A stretch of 64,000 nt of DNA from Aeromicrobium sp. Leaf350 (GCF_916858655.1 NZ_CAKASL010000002.1:124001-188000); one strand, 5' to 3'; positions 27,335 to 36,302 are shown, numbered from the stretch's first letter. A program made the numbers and translations. Notes: generated by a model from the sequence alone, not told the origin.

Positions 27335-28033
27335 TCACGACGCCAGGAGCTCGCCGAACACCTGCTCCAGCTCGGCGAGGTCCACGACCTCGCCGTCGAT
27401 GAGCACGGTGGGCGTGCCGCTCACGTCGGCGTCCGTCGCGGCGTCGGCGGCGTCCTTCACCGTGTCGGCGTAGGCACCGCCGGACACGCAGTCGTCGATG
27501 CCCGTGACCCCGACCGTGCCGGCGAGCTCGACCAGGTCGTCGTCGCCCGGACCGGCCGTGCCCTCGGCGGGCTGGTCGTCGAAGAGTGCCTCGTAGAAGT
27601 CGAGGTAGGACGTGCTGCCGCCCTCGGCGAACACGCAGTAGGCGGCGTTGGCCGACCGGCTGGAGTACTGGTTGCTGCTCGCGCGGTCCAGGAAGGCGAA
27701 CTGGTGGAACACGAGGTTGATCCGCCCGTCGTCGGCGGCGGTGCGGAGGTCGTCGAGGTAGGTCGACGCGAAGGCCTCGCACGAGGGGCACTGGAAGTCG
27801 GTGTAGAGCTCCACGACCGGGGCGCCGTCAGCGGGGGTCTCGGGATACGCGATGCCCTCCACCGGATCGATCTCGGTGAGGTCCGCGTCGGCCGAACCGG
27901 ACTCGTCGGAGGCCGTGCTCTCGGACGACGAGTCGGGCTCCGCGTCGTCGCCGCACGCGGCGAGACCGAGGCCGAGCACGGCGAGCAGGCAGCCGAGCAC
28001 GAGGGGACGGGACGGGCGTCGGGTCCGAGTCAT
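27335..28033 (-). CDS. DsbA-like thioredoxin-domain lipoprotein
   Basis: 232-aa exported thiol oxidoreductase. Lipobox LAAC after a hydrophobic stretch, then an acidic Ser-rich spacer, then a DsbA/DSBA_4-type fold with catalytic CPSC (DFQCPSCEAF) and cis-proline GTPTV. Likely oxidises or isomerises disulfides outside the membrane; no vitamin K epoxide reductase partner is adjacent. An ATG three codons upstream (28042) is an alternative start. The stop is 9 nt from the convergent tRNA. Confidence 0.88.
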   Translation of the reverse strand: MTRTRRPSRPLVLGCLLAVLGLGLAACGDDAEPDSSSESTASDESGSADADLTEIDPVEGIAYPETPADGAPVVELYTDFQCPSCEAFASTYLDDLRTAADDGRINLVFHQFAFLDRASSNQYSSRSANAAYCVFAEGGSTSYLDFYEALFDDQPAEGTAGPGDDDLVELAGTVGVTGIDDCVSGGAYADTVKDAADAATDADVSGTPTVLIDGEVVDLAELEQVFGELLAS

Positions 28034-28079
28034 GACGTCCATCCTGCCGGTCGGTTCGCGCCTGGGGCAGACTGACCCC

Positions 28080-28511
28080 ATGCGCGACGCCGTGATCATC
28101 GACCTCGACGGCACGCTGGTCGACACGTCCGGGGTGGAGCACCTGCTCGAGGGTGAGGACAAGGACTTCCGCGCCTTCCAGGAGGCGGCGGTGGGATGTC
28201 CGCCGAACCCTGCGCTGGTCGAGGTCGCGCGCGAGCAGGCCGCGGCGGGTCGGGCGGTCCTCATCGTCTCCTCGCGGGAGTTCATCTGGCTCGACCACAC
28301 CCTCGACTGGCTCGTGGAGCACGAGGTCCCGCACGACGCCGTGTACCTGCGGATCGTGGGCGACTTCCGCCCCGACGTCGAGGTGAAGCGCGAGATCCTG
28401 ACCACGATCGGGAACGACGGCTACCGGGTCCTGGAGGCGTGGGACGACCAGGAGCGGGTGTCCGCGATGTGGCGCGAGGAGGGCATCACGGCGCACGACG
28501 TCGGCTCCTGA
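28080..28511 (+). CDS. HAD-superfamily phosphatase-like protein
   Basis: 143-aa compact HAD-fold protein. Motif I DLDGT (VIIDLDGTLVDTSG), motif II serine in LIVSSRE, and a late aspartate pair (EAWDDQERV). It resembles the phosphatase module of polynucleotide kinase-type proteins more than capped HADs, so the substrate could be a nucleic-acid end or small phosphate. CAGACT is 6 nt before the ATG. Confidence 0.78.
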   Translation: MRDAVIIDLDGTLVDTSGVEHLLEGEDKDFRAFQEAAVGCPPNPALVEVAREQAAAGRAVLIVSSREFIWLDHTLDWLVEHEVPHDAVYLRIVGDFRPDVEVKREILTTIGNDGYRVLEAWDDQERVSAMWREEGITAHDVGS

Positions 28512-28628
28512 CCGGCATTGCAGTTGGCAGGTGCCCCGCGGTCGGGCAGAATGGTCATGTTGGTGTGCACGGGCACGTCGGCTCGAGAGGCGCTGGGGAA
28601 GGCATCCACTCGAGACCGGGAGGTCCCC

Positions 28629-29150
28629 ATGAGCATGGCCGACGGCGCCGCTGTGCGCTCAGCACGCGGAGTGGTCTTCATCCACTCCGCGCCTTCCGCG
28701 CTGTGCCCACACATCGAGTGGGCCGTGACCGGCGTGCTCGGTGACGGCACCGAGCTGGCCTGGCAGCCCCAGCCCGCCGAGCCCGGCACCTATCGCGCCG
28801 AGCTGTCGTGGAGCGGTGCCGTGGGCTCCGGTGCCGCGATCGCCAGCGCGCTCAGGGGCTGGGACCTCGTGCGCTTCGAGGTCACCGAGGACGCCTCGGC
28901 GTCGTCGGAGGGCTCGCGCTACTCCTACGTGCCGGAGCTCGGGATCTTCCACGCCGTCGTCGGGGTGCACGGCGACATCGTGATCCCGGAAGACCGCATC
29001 AAGGCCGTGCGCGAGCGGGCCTCCCGCGGCGACGTCAGCCTCGACGAGGCGCTCGACGCGCTGCTCGGCGTGCGCTGGGACGCCGAGCTCGAGCCGTTCC
29101 GTCACGCGGGCGACGGCGCACCCGTGCGCTGGCTGCACCAGGTGGTGTGA
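28629..29150 (+). CDS. DUF3145 family protein
   Basis: 173-aa actinobacterial conserved protein with the family opening ARGVVFIHSAPSALCPHIEW. Function unknown. The start at 28629 was chosen because GGGAGG lies 6 nt upstream and homologues begin shortly before RGVVF; an in-frame upstream ATG at 28518 would add 37 non-conserved residues. It is convergent with the ACP-like gene. Confidence 0.88.
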   Translation: MSMADGAAVRSARGVVFIHSAPSALCPHIEWAVTGVLGDGTELAWQPQPAEPGTYRAELSWSGAVGSGAAIASALRGWDLVRFEVTEDASASSEGSRYSYVPELGIFHAVVGVHGDIVIPEDRIKAVRERASRGDVSLDEALDALLGVRWDAELEPFRHAGDGAPVRWLHQVV

Positions 29151-29153
29151 GGC

Positions 29154-30020
29154 TCAGCCGATCGTGACGGCGACCGCAGGGGTCGCGGCGCCGGACTCCA
29201 CGTGGACGAGGCGCCACTCGCGGGCGCCCGTGCGGGAGGTGTAGACCTCGGCGGAGAAGCCGCCGTCGGCACCGGTCGTGAGGGTGACGGGGAAGTCGTC
29301 CCAGTCGCTGCCGGCGTCCTTGACCTGGACCTGCAGCTGCGCGCCCGGTCCGAGCGAGGGGATGGCGCCGGCGAGCGTGAACCGCGTGCCCGGGGCCACC
29401 GTGGTGGACGAGGCGGTCAGGCTGGGCTCGGGCGCTGCCGACTCCGACGGCTCGGCGGACGCGCTGGGGGAGGGCGTGCTGCTGGGCTCCGCCTCCGCGT
29501 CGTCCTCGTCGGTGGGCGACGCCGAGATCGGCGGCAGCTCGGAGGTGCCGAGCCCGGCCGACCTGAGCAGGGTGGAGGCGCCGAGACCGAGCGCGCCGCC
29601 CACGATGGTGCCGACGACGACCATCGTGATGATGGTCGTGACGGCTCCGGCGGTGAGCCGCTTGCGATCGAGGGGGACGTCGTGGGGCGACGGGCCACCG
29701 TCGTCGGGAGCGGGCTCGTCGGCGCCGACGGGGGTGCTCGGTGCGGCGTCCGGGGCCTGGGCCCAGGCCGGGGCGGTCGCTCCGTCGTGGTGCACCACGG
29801 AGCGCACGACGTCCTCGACCGTGCGCATCGAGTCGACGGCCGCGTCGGAGAGGTAGAGGTCGTAGCGCCGGCCGAGCTCGTCGGCCAGCTCGACGGTGAG
29901 CAGCGAGTCGATGCCCAGGTCCTTGAGCCGGCTGGTGCGCTCGATCTGCGTCATCTCGGTGCCTGTGAGGCGGACGACGAGGTCGACGACCGTCGACCTG
30001 ACCTCCCCCTCGGACACCAT
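29154..30020 (-). CDS. Acyl-carrier-like domain fused to a membrane anchor and extracytoplasmic domain
   Basis: 288 aa. Residues 1-80 are an acyl/peptidyl carrier domain with the phosphopantetheine serine S39 (DLGIDSLLTVELADELG). A Pro/Ala/Asp-rich linker (81-115) leads to basic DRKR and one transmembrane helix (~123-152), then a Ser/Pro-rich segment (~165-200) and a beta-rich Ig-like C-terminus. The charge pattern puts the carrier inside. TAGAAT is 6 nt before the ATG, divergent from the hydrolase. No synthetase or acyltransferase is adjacent, so its cargo is unknown. Confidence 0.82.
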   Translation of the reverse strand: MVSEGEVRSTVVDLVVRLTGTEMTQIERTSRLKDLGIDSLLTVELADELGRRYDLYLSDAAVDSMRTVEDVVRSVVHHDGATAPAWAQAPDAAPSTPVGADEPAPDDGGPSPHDVPLDRKRLTAGAVTTIITMVVVGTIVGGALGLGASTLLRSAGLGTSELPPISASPTDEDDAEAEPSSTPSPSASAEPSESAAPEPSLTASSTTVAPGTRFTLAGAIPSLGPGAQLQVQVKDAGSDWDDFPVTLTTGADGGFSAEVYTSRTGAREWRLVHVESGAATPAVAVTIG

Positions 30021-30095
30021 GAGGGCATTCTACCGGCGTCTGCGCCCGAGTCCGACGTAACGTCGCTGCAACGGAGCGCCTCTACGATGGCGCGG

Positions 30096-31052
30096 GTGAT
30101 CAGCCCCCCGGTGAGCACGGAGCTCCAGTTCGTCGTCGTCCACGGATATCGGCGGGCGTACCGCAAGGTCGGCAGTGGGCCGGTGCTCCTGCTGATCCAC
30201 GGGATGGCGTGCGACTCGACCACCTGGGACCGCGTGATCGAGCCCCTCGCGCAGCACTTCACGGTGATCGCACCCGACCTGCTCGGCCACGGCGAGTCCG
30301 ACAAGCCCGACGGTGACTACTCGATCGGCGGCTACGCGAACGGCATGCGCGACCTGCTGACGGTGCTCGGCGTCGACAAGGTCACGATCGTCGGCCACAG
30401 CTTCGGCGGCGGCGTGGCGATGCAGTTCGCCTACCAGTTCCCCGAGCGCACCGAGCGGGTCGTGCTCGTCTCCAGCGGCGGGCTCGGCCGCGAGGTCTCG
30501 CCCCTCATCCGCGCGTTGACCCTGCCGGGTGCACCGCTGGTGATGGCCCTCGCCACCGCGCGGGCCTGGCGTCCGTTCGTCGCCGCGGGCCTGCGCGGCC
30601 TGTCCGCCACCGGTCTCAGCTCGACGCGCGACCTCGGCGAGGTCGCGCGCATCTACGAGTCGTTCGCCGAGCCGCGCTCACGGGCCGCCGTGCGGCGCCT
30701 GACGAGCCACGTGCTCGACTGGCGCGGCCAGTTCGTGACGATGACCGACCGCACCTACCTCGCCCAGCTCATGCCGGTCATGGTCGTGTGGGGCCGCGAC
30801 GACCGCGTCATCCCGGCGAGCCACGCCGTGAACGCCGAGCACCACTCGCTGACCGACGTCAGGCTGCTCGACGACGCGGGACACTTCCCGCACCGTGACC
30901 ATCCCGAGCGCTTCGCCGCGATGGTCACGGAGTTCGTCGCCGAGAACGCACCGGCCTCCTACCACCGGGGCCGGTGGCGGGCGATGCTGCGCCGCGGCGA
31001 TCAGGCCCTGCTGGAGACCGTGTCCGAGTCGTCCTCGCCCGCCGTGGTCTGA
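30096..31052 (+). CDS. Alpha/beta hydrolase
   Basis: 318-aa alpha/beta-fold hydrolase with HGMACDSTTW oxyanion region, nucleophile elbow GHSFGGG, acid in WGRDDRVIP, and histidine in DDAGHFPHRDHP. Esterase or thioesterase activity is possible. TACGAT (30083-30088) contains the ATG at 30087, so the GTG 7 nt after the hexamer is the better start. Divergent from the ACP-like gene and overlapping the PAP2 gene 3' end by 52 nt. Confidence 0.9.
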   Translation: MISPPVSTELQFVVVHGYRRAYRKVGSGPVLLLIHGMACDSTTWDRVIEPLAQHFTVIAPDLLGHGESDKPDGDYSIGGYANGMRDLLTVLGVDKVTIVGHSFGGGVAMQFAYQFPERTERVVLVSSGGLGREVSPLIRALTLPGAPLVMALATARAWRPFVAAGLRGLSATGLSSTRDLGEVARIYESFAEPRSRAAVRRLTSHVLDWRGQFVTMTDRTYLAQLMPVMVVWGRDDRVIPASHAVNAEHHSLTDVRLLDDAGHFPHRDHPERFAAMVTEFVAENAPASYHRGRWRAMLRRGDQALLETVSESSSPAVV

Positions 31053-32110
31053 GCCTTCTCGAGCTCGTCGTCGTGCGGGCGCACGTCCGGGATGTCGACG
31101 TCCGGATGGCCGGCCGCGGCTCTGGCCTTCTGCCGTTTCGTGTTGCCCGTGGCCCACGCACCACCCCACACGGAGATGACGCCGATGGCCAGGCCGGCGA
31201 GGTCGTCGGAGACGTAGTGCCAGCCGAAGTACACCGTGGCGAGCACGGTGCCGACGAAGTAGATCCAGGCCGTGAGGCGCAGGAGCGGGTGGATCTTCGT
31301 CATCTCGAAGAACAGGCAGGCCGTGAACACGACCGAGACGTGCAGCGAGGCGAAGCCGGCGATGCCGTAGATGCTGGTGCTGGCCTCGTTCTCGATGACG
31401 TCGCGTCCCGCTCGGAACAACGAGCGTTGCAGCTCTGAGGCAGGCGTGCCGTCGATGACCTCGAACCGAGTCGGGAAGGCGAACGCCGGGCCGACCGTCG
31501 GCAGGATGTAGTAGCTGATCGTGCCGAGGATCCAGTTCAGGCTCAGCGCCGTCGCGTACCAGGCGCCGATCGAGACGTCGCGGTTGAGCACGAGGTACGC
31601 GCCGAGAGTGATCGGGATCAGCATCAGGTAGCTGACGTAGATCACCGCGATGACCTGGGCGACGATGCCGGTGCCCAGCAGGCTGTGCAGGACATCGGAG
31701 GGGTAGTTGCCGAAGAACAGCCAGTGGTCGAAGCGCTCGAGCTCGAGGTCCCACGTCGGCGGACGGAGCTCGGGGAGGTACCCCTTCAGGTTCCGGTAGC
31801 TCACGTAGGACGTGTAGAACGCCAGGAGGCCGGCGGCGATGTAGCCGAAGCGGGCCCACGTCCAGTCGGTGCGGATGACCTCGCGCACGCCCCACACGAC
31901 CCGCTTGATGCCGTAGCGGCCGATGGCCTGCGGGATGATGCCCGCCGCGAAGAACATCAGGGCGAGCAGGGGTAGGCGCACGTAGGCGGGGCCGAGGAAG
32001 CCCTCGGGGTCACGCAGCTTGATGTCGAGCTGGATCGAGAACGTGACAGCGATGATCGCGAAGCCCAGCGCCACGATGCCGATGAACGTGTAGGGATTGC
32101 GACGCAGCAT
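31001..32110 (-). CDS. PAP2 superfamily membrane phosphatase/phosphotransferase
   Basis: 369-aa polytopic membrane protein. C-terminal PAP2 catalytic motifs GFASLHVSVVF and HYVSDDLAG, with the general layout of inositol-phosphotransferase (AUR1-like) PAP2 proteins: long N-terminal membrane part and YPSD-containing loop (GNYPSDVLHS). A basic/acidic cytosolic tail of about 45 residues ends the protein. A TAGGAT hexamer covers the ATG at 32119, favouring the next ATG at 32110. Lipid substrate unknown. Confidence 0.85.
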   Translation of the reverse strand: MLRRNPYTFIGIVALGFAIIAVTFSIQLDIKLRDPEGFLGPAYVRLPLLALMFFAAGIIPQAIGRYGIKRVVWGVREVIRTDWTWARFGYIAAGLLAFYTSYVSYRNLKGYLPELRPPTWDLELERFDHWLFFGNYPSDVLHSLLGTGIVAQVIAVIYVSYLMLIPITLGAYLVLNRDVSIGAWYATALSLNWILGTISYYILPTVGPAFAFPTRFEVIDGTPASELQRSLFRAGRDVIENEASTSIYGIAGFASLHVSVVFTACLFFEMTKIHPLLRLTAWIYFVGTVLATVYFGWHYVSDDLAGLAIGVISVWGGAWATGNTKRQKARAAAGHPDVDIPDVRPHDDELEKAQTTAGEDDSDTVSSRA

Positions 32111-32131
32111 GGCCGTCATCCTAAACCGAAT

Positions 32132-32153
32132 CGTCTGAGAGGCCTCTCAGACG
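32132..32153. promoter_or_regulatory. Perfect 22-bp palindrome between aceE and PAP2 gene
   Basis: CGTCTGAGAGG followed directly by its reverse complement. It lies 33 nt after the aceE stop and covers the expected -35 position of the PAP2 promoter (TAGGAT at 32118-32123, minus strand). Either an operator or, as a hairpin followed by a modest T-rich run, an aceE terminator. Confidence 0.6.
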
Positions 32154-32185
32154 TCCGTGAGTTCGACCATGCTGCGTCGCGTGAC

Positions 32186-34942
32186 TCAGGCGTCGCCGCC
32201 CTCCTGGGCCACGCCGGCGACGGCCATCGGGTCGTCGATGCGGAAGCGCTCGGCGGCCTCGCGGACGACCGAGGCGTCGACCTTGCCCTCGCGGTAGAGA
32301 CCGGTGAGGGTCGCCACGACGATCGACTCGGCGTCGATCTGGAAGTAGCGACGCGCCGCCGCGCGGGTGTCGGCGAAGCCGAAGCCGTCGGCGCCCAGCG
32401 CGATCCACGGGCCGGGGACCCAGCGGGCGATCTGGTCGGGCACGGCGCGCATGTAGTCGCTGACCGCGACCGTCACGTCGACCTCGTCGCTCAGGGCGCT
32501 GGTGACGAACGGGACCGACTGCTCGGCCTCGGGCTCGGCCAGGTTGGCGCGCTCGGCCTTCGCGGCGTCACGGGCGAGCTCGTTCCAGGACGTGACCGAG
32601 AAGACGTCGGCCTTCACGTCGAACTCCTCGGCCAGGATCTGCTGCGCCTTCACCGCCCACGGCACCGCGACGCCCGACGCGAGGATGCGCGTGGCCGCCG
32701 TGCCGCCCTCGGCGGGCTTGAACTTGTAGATGCCCTTGAGCAGCCCGTCGACGTCGAGGTCCTCGGGCTCGGCCGCCTGGACGGCCGGCTCGTTGTAGAC
32801 CGTGAGGTAGTACAGGACGTCCTCGCCGTGCGGGTGCCCCTCGCTGCTGCCGTACATGCGGTCGAGGCCCGACTGCATGATGTGCGCGATCTCGTAGGCG
32901 AACGCCGGGTCGTAGTGCACGACGGCCGGGTTGGTCTGCGCGATGAGCGGGGAGTGGCCGTCGGCGTGCTGCAGGCCCTCGCCCGTCAGCGTGGTGCGGC
33001 CGGCGGTCGCGCCGATGAGGAATCCGCGCGAGAGCTGGTCGGCCATCGCCCAGATCGAGTCGGCGGTGCGCTGGAAGCCGAACATCGAGTAGAAGAGGTA
33101 GACCGGGATCATCGGCTCGCCGTGCGTCGAGTACGCCGTGCCGGCAGCGGTGGCCGACGCGACGGCGCCGGCCTCGCTGATGCCCTCGTGGAGCAGCTGG
33201 CCCTCGGTCGACTCCTTGTAGGCCAGGAGCAGCTTGCGGTCGACCGACTCGTAGGTCTGGCCGTGCGGGCTGTAGATCTTGGCCGACGGGAACATCGAGT
33301 CCATGCCGAACGTGCGGTACTCGTCGGGCGCGATCGGCACGATGCGCTTCCCGATCTCCTTGTCCTTCATGAGGTCGCGCAGGAGGCGGACGAACGCCAT
33401 CGTCGTGGCGATCTGCTGCTTGCCCGACCCCTTCTTGAGCTCGGCGTAGGCGTCGTCGCCAGGCAGCTTGAGCGGCACCGGGTCGACCTTGCGCTTCGGC
33501 AGCGATCCACCCAGCGACTCGCGGCGGGCCAGCATGTACTGGATCTCCTCGCTGTCGGGCCCCGGGTGGTAGAACGGCGCCAGGTCCTGGTCGATCTGCT
33601 CGTCGGTGACCGGGATGTTGAGGCGGTCGCGGAAGCCCTTGAGGTCGTCCTTGGTGAGCTTCTTCATCTGGTGGGTCGCGTTGCGGCCCTGGAAGGAGTC
33701 GAGCAGCCAGCCCTTGATCGTGTGCGCCAGGATCACGGTCGGCTGACCCGTGTGCTTCGTGGCGGCGTCGAACGCCGAGTACACCTTGCGGTAGTCGTGG
33801 CCGCCGCGGGGGAGGCGCTCGATCTGCTCGTCGGAGAGGTGCTCGACCATCTGCTGCAGGCGCGGGTCGGGGCCGAAGAAGTTCTGGCGGTTGTAGTCGC
33901 CGGTCTCGACCGAGAGCGTCTGGAACTGACCGTCCGGCGTGCGGTTCATCTGGTTGACGAGGACGCCGTCGGTGTCGCGCGCGAGGAGGTCGTCCCACTC
34001 GCGGCCCCACACGACCTTGATGACGTTCCAGCCGGCTCCGCGGAAGTACGCCTCGAGCTCCTGGATGATCTTGCCGTTGCCGCGCACCGGGCCGTCGAGC
34101 TGCTGGAGGTTGCAGTTGATGACCCAGGTGAGGTTGTCGAGCTCCTCGCGGGCGGCGATGCTGATCGCGCCCAGCGACTCGGGCTCGCCCATCTCGCCGT
34201 CGCCGAGGAACGTCCAGACGCGCTGCTGGCTGGTGTCCTTGATGCCGCGGTGGTGCAGGTAGCGGTTGAACCGCGCCTGGTAGATCGAGTTGATGCCGCC
34301 GAGTCCCATCGAGACCGTGGGGAACTCCCAGTAGTCGGGCATGAGGCGCGGGTGCGGGTAGGACGACAGGCCCTCGCCCTCGCCGTGCGACTTCTCCTGG
34401 CGGAAGCGGTCCATCTGCGTCTCGGTCAGGCGGCCCTCGAGGTACGAGCGGGCGTAGATGCCGGGCGCCGCGTGACCCTGGAAGTAGATGTGGTCGCCGC
34501 CGCCCTCGTGGTCCTTGCCGCGGAAGAAGTGGTTGAAGCCGACCTCGTAGAGGCTGGCCGCCGACTGGTAGCTCGCGATGTGGCCGCCGACGCCGAGGCC
34601 GGGTCGGTTCGCGCGCGAGACCATGACCGCGGCGTTCCAGCGGATGAAGGCGCGGATGCGGCGCTCGATGGCCTCGTTGCCGGGGAACCAGGGCTCGCGC
34701 TCCGGCGGGATCGTGTTGATGAAGTCGGTGCTGCGCAGGGCGGGCACGCCGACCTGACGCTCACGCGCACGCTCCAGCAGACGGAGCATCACGTACCGCG
34801 CCCGGTCACGTCCGCGCTCGTCGACCATCGCGTCCAGCGAGGCGACCCAGTCCGAGGTCTCGTCGGGATCGATGTCGGGCAGCTGGGTGGGGAGGCCCTC
34901 GTGGATGACGGGGCGGCGATCGTTCGAGCCGGATTGCGGCAT
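32186..34942 (-). CDS. aceE: Pyruvate dehydrogenase E1 component, homodimeric type
   Basis: 918 aa; thiamine-diphosphate-dependent decarboxylation of pyruvate feeding the dihydrolipoyl acetyltransferase. ThDP/Mg motif [10 protein letters not shown]...[11 protein letters not shown], plus the AceE signatures [20 protein letters not shown] and [16 protein letters not shown]. Full length for the family. AGGGAG 7 nt before the ATG, so it has a real leader. The neighbours DUF3052 and ahpE match the order in Mycobacterium. Confidence 0.97.
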   Translation of the reverse strand: MPQSGSNDRRPVIHEGLPTQLPDIDPDETSDWVASLDAMVDERGRDRARYVMLRLLERARERQVGVPALRSTDFINTIPPEREPWFPGNEAIERRIRAFIRWNAAVMVSRANRPGLGVGGHIASYQSAASLYEVGFNHFFRGKDHEGGGDHIYFQGHAAPGIYARSYLEGRLTETQMDRFRQEKSHGEGEGLSSYPHPRLMPDYWEFPTVSMGLGGINSIYQARFNRYLHHRGIKDTSQQRVWTFLGDGEMGEPESLGAISIAAREELDNLTWVINCNLQQLDGPVRGNGKIIQELEAYFRGAGWNVIKVVWGREWDDLLARDTDGVLVNQMNRTPDGQFQTLSVETGDYNRQNFFGPDPRLQQMVEHLSDEQIERLPRGGHDYRKVYSAFDAATKHTGQPTVILAHTIKGWLLDSFQGRNATHQMKKLTKDDLKGFRDRLNIPVTDEQIDQDLAPFYHPGPDSEEIQYMLARRESLGGSLPKRKVDPVPLKLPGDDAYAELKKGSGKQQIATTMAFVRLLRDLMKDKEIGKRIVPIAPDEYRTFGMDSMFPSAKIYSPHGQTYESVDRKLLLAYKESTEGQLLHEGISEAGAVASATAAGTAYSTHGEPMIPVYLFYSMFGFQRTADSIWAMADQLSRGFLIGATAGRTTLTGEGLQHADGHSPLIAQTNPAVVHYDPAFAYEIAHIMQSGLDRMYGSSEGHPHGEDVLYYLTVYNEPAVQAAEPEDLDVDGLLKGIYKFKPAEGGTAATRILASGVAVPWAVKAQQILAEEFDVKADVFSVTSWNELARDAAKAERANLAEPEAEQSVPFVTSALSDEVDVTVAVSDYMRAVPDQIARWVPGPWIALGADGFGFADTRAAARRYFQIDAESIVVATLTGLYREGKVDASVVREAAERFRIDDPMAVAGVAQEGGDA

Positions 34943-35027
34943 GGTGACTCCCTAGAACTGTCTTGTGGACCCTCCCATCCTTCCACGCACCGTTCGCTAG
35001 GGTGAGACCGGGAAGGCTGCGGTTTTC

Positions 35028-35043
35028 CCTACTTTTCAGTAGG
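35028..35043 (+). promoter_or_regulatory. Inverted repeat CCTACT-TTTC-AGTAGG upstream of DUF3052 gene
   Basis: Six-bp perfect arms around a 4-nt loop, in an AT-richer patch 48 nt before the DUF3052 start and between it and divergent aceE. Could be an operator or a 5' UTR hairpin; no family assignment. Confidence 0.35.
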
Positions 35044-35091
35044 TTTTACAGGTCTGCCGGTATCCCGGCGACATCCGACGAAAGGAGCAGC

Positions 35092-35478
35092 GTGGACGCG
35101 GCGAAGTTGGGGTTCGAGCCCGACACGGTCATCCAGGAGCTGGGATGGGATGACGACGTCGACGACGCGCTGCGCGCTGCTGTCGAGGACGTCTCCGGAA
35201 ACCAGCTCGTGGACGGCGAGGTAGGACTCGTGGTCGACGGGGTCATCCTGTGGTGGCGCGACGGTGACGGCGATCTTGCCGACGCCCTCATGGACGCCCT
35301 GCAGGACCTGGTCGAGGGCGGTTCCATCTGGCTGCTGACGCCGAAGGTGGGCCGACCGGGATACGTCTCGGGCGCCGACATCGGCGAGGCGGCCCCTGTG
35401 GCGGGCATGTCCACCACCACCACGTCGTCGGCGACCGACGACTGGGCGGCCACGAAGCTCTCGACGCACAAGCGTTAG
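35092..35478 (+). CDS. DUF3052 family protein
   Basis: 128-aa actinobacterial protein starting MDAAKLGFEPDTVIQELGWD, with a central VVDGVILWWRDGDGDLADAL segment and a flexible Thr/Ser-rich tail. Function unknown; conserved next to aceE and ahpE. GTG start with AAAGGAG 6 nt upstream. Confidence 0.9.
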   Translation: MDAAKLGFEPDTVIQELGWDDDVDDALRAAVEDVSGNQLVDGEVGLVVDGVILWWRDGDGDLADALMDALQDLVEGGSIWLLTPKVGRPGYVSGADIGEAAPVAGMSTTTTSSATDDWAATKLSTHKR

Positions 35479-35502
35479 GGCGCGCGCCCCTAGGCTGACC
35501 GC

Positions 35503-35958
35503 ATGGGCATCGAGATCGGTCAGCAGGCGCCAGACTTCACTCTCAAGAACCAGCACGGCGAGGACGTCTCCCTTGCCGCGCTCCGCGGCCGATCGGTCGT
35601 GCTGGTCTTCTACCCCTTCGCGTTCACCGGCGTCTGCACCGGTGAGCTCTGCGAGCTGCGCGACCACCTGGGCGACCTCACGGCCGACGGTGCCGAGATC
35701 CTGGCGATCTCGTGCGACTCCCGCTTCGCGCTGCGGGTCTTCGCCGACGCCGAGGGCTACGACTTCTCGCTGCTCAGCGACTTCTGGCCCCATGGCGAGG
35801 TGGCGCGCGCGTACGGCGTCTTCCACGAGAACGTCGGCGCCGCGGTGCGCGGCACGTTCGTGATCGACGGCGAGGGCGTCGTGCGGTGGAAGGTCGAGAA
35901 CGCCATCCCGGACGCCCGCTCGCTGGCCGACTACCGCGCCGCGCTCGCCGCGATCTGA
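35503..35958 (+). CDS. ahpE: Peroxiredoxin, AhpE type
   Basis: 151-aa thiol peroxidase. Peroxidatic cysteine C45 in YPFAFTGVCTGEL with the usual Pro/Thr pocket, matching the one-Cys AhpE group. A second cysteine at position 50 (GELC) is unusual for AhpE and might affect recycling. TAGGCT 6 nt before the ATG, leaderless, and no OxyR-type gene nearby. Order aceE-DUF3052-ahpE is as in Mycobacterium. Confidence 0.93.
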   Translation: MGIEIGQQAPDFTLKNQHGEDVSLAALRGRSVVLVFYPFAFTGVCTGELCELRDHLGDLTADGAEILAISCDSRFALRVFADAEGYDFSLLSDFWPHGEVARAYGVFHENVGAAVRGTFVIDGEGVVRWKVENAIPDARSLADYRAALAAI

Positions 35959-36037
35959 TCGTCTTTCGCCTGGAAAGCCTGTGAAATGGCTGTAATTCTG
36001 CATTTGTCTGCGGCGTGAACCTCGGATGCGCCACGAT

Positions 36038-36087
36038 GGGTCTCGCACGGCCGCCCGGGACCCGAGACCCTGGCGGCCGTGTCTTTT
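36038..36087 (+). terminator. Terminator-like structure with two interleaved stems
   Basis: GGGTCTCG (36038-36045) complements CGAGACCC (36063-36070), and CACGGCCGCC (36046-36055) complements GGCGGCCGTG (36072-36081), followed by TCTTTT. The 10-bp stem plus U-tract is a standard terminator for ahpE; the 8-bp stem crosses it, giving a pseudoknot or two exclusive folds. The stretch 35959-36037 holds no gene and is AT-richer. Confidence 0.65.
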
Positions 36088-36125
36088 CCCGCCCGCGGGC
36101 CGGACCCGTCGCGGCGCGTCTGGGG

Positions 36126-36131
36126 TAGGGT
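36126..36131 (+). promoter_or_regulatory. -10 element TAGGGT for tRNA-Val
   Basis: TAGGGT 12 nt before the first base of tRNA-Val; same hexamer as at the tRNA(CAT) gene. Confidence 0.5.
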
Positions 36132-36143
36132 TCCGTCGTTCCA

Positions 36144-36217
36144 GGGCGAATAGCTCAGCTGGTCAGAGCGTCCGGTTTACACCCGGAAGGTCGGGGGTTC
36201 GAGCCCCTCTTCGCCCA
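36144..36217 (+). tRNA. tRNA-Val (TAC)
   Basis: 74 nt. Acceptor GGGCGAA pairs with TTCGCCC, D-arm AGCTCAGCTGGTCAGAGC, loop TTTACAC gives TAC, T-arm with TTCGAGC. CCA is not encoded. Its last 19 nt plus one are repeated 104 bp downstream. Confidence 0.96.
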
Positions 36218-36218
36218 C
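36199..36218 (+). repeat. tRNA-Val 3'-end direct repeat, copy within tRNA
   Basis: 20-bp sequence tcgagcccctcttcgcccac, identical at 36303-36322. It covers the T-loop and acceptor strand, the usual attB segment for tRNA-targeting integrases. Confidence 0.75.
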
Positions 36219-36302
36219 CGTCAGATGCGATGAGCTGCGGGCGAGAACCCCCGCAGGGTGGGGGTCCCCCCAGCTCAGAGCGAAGCGGAGAGCGAGGGGG
36301 AG

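Noticed and set aside
36219-36302. A second, degenerate tRNA-Val gene after tRNA-Val
   Set aside because: Only the T-arm and acceptor strand are present; no D-arm or anticodon arm can be formed.
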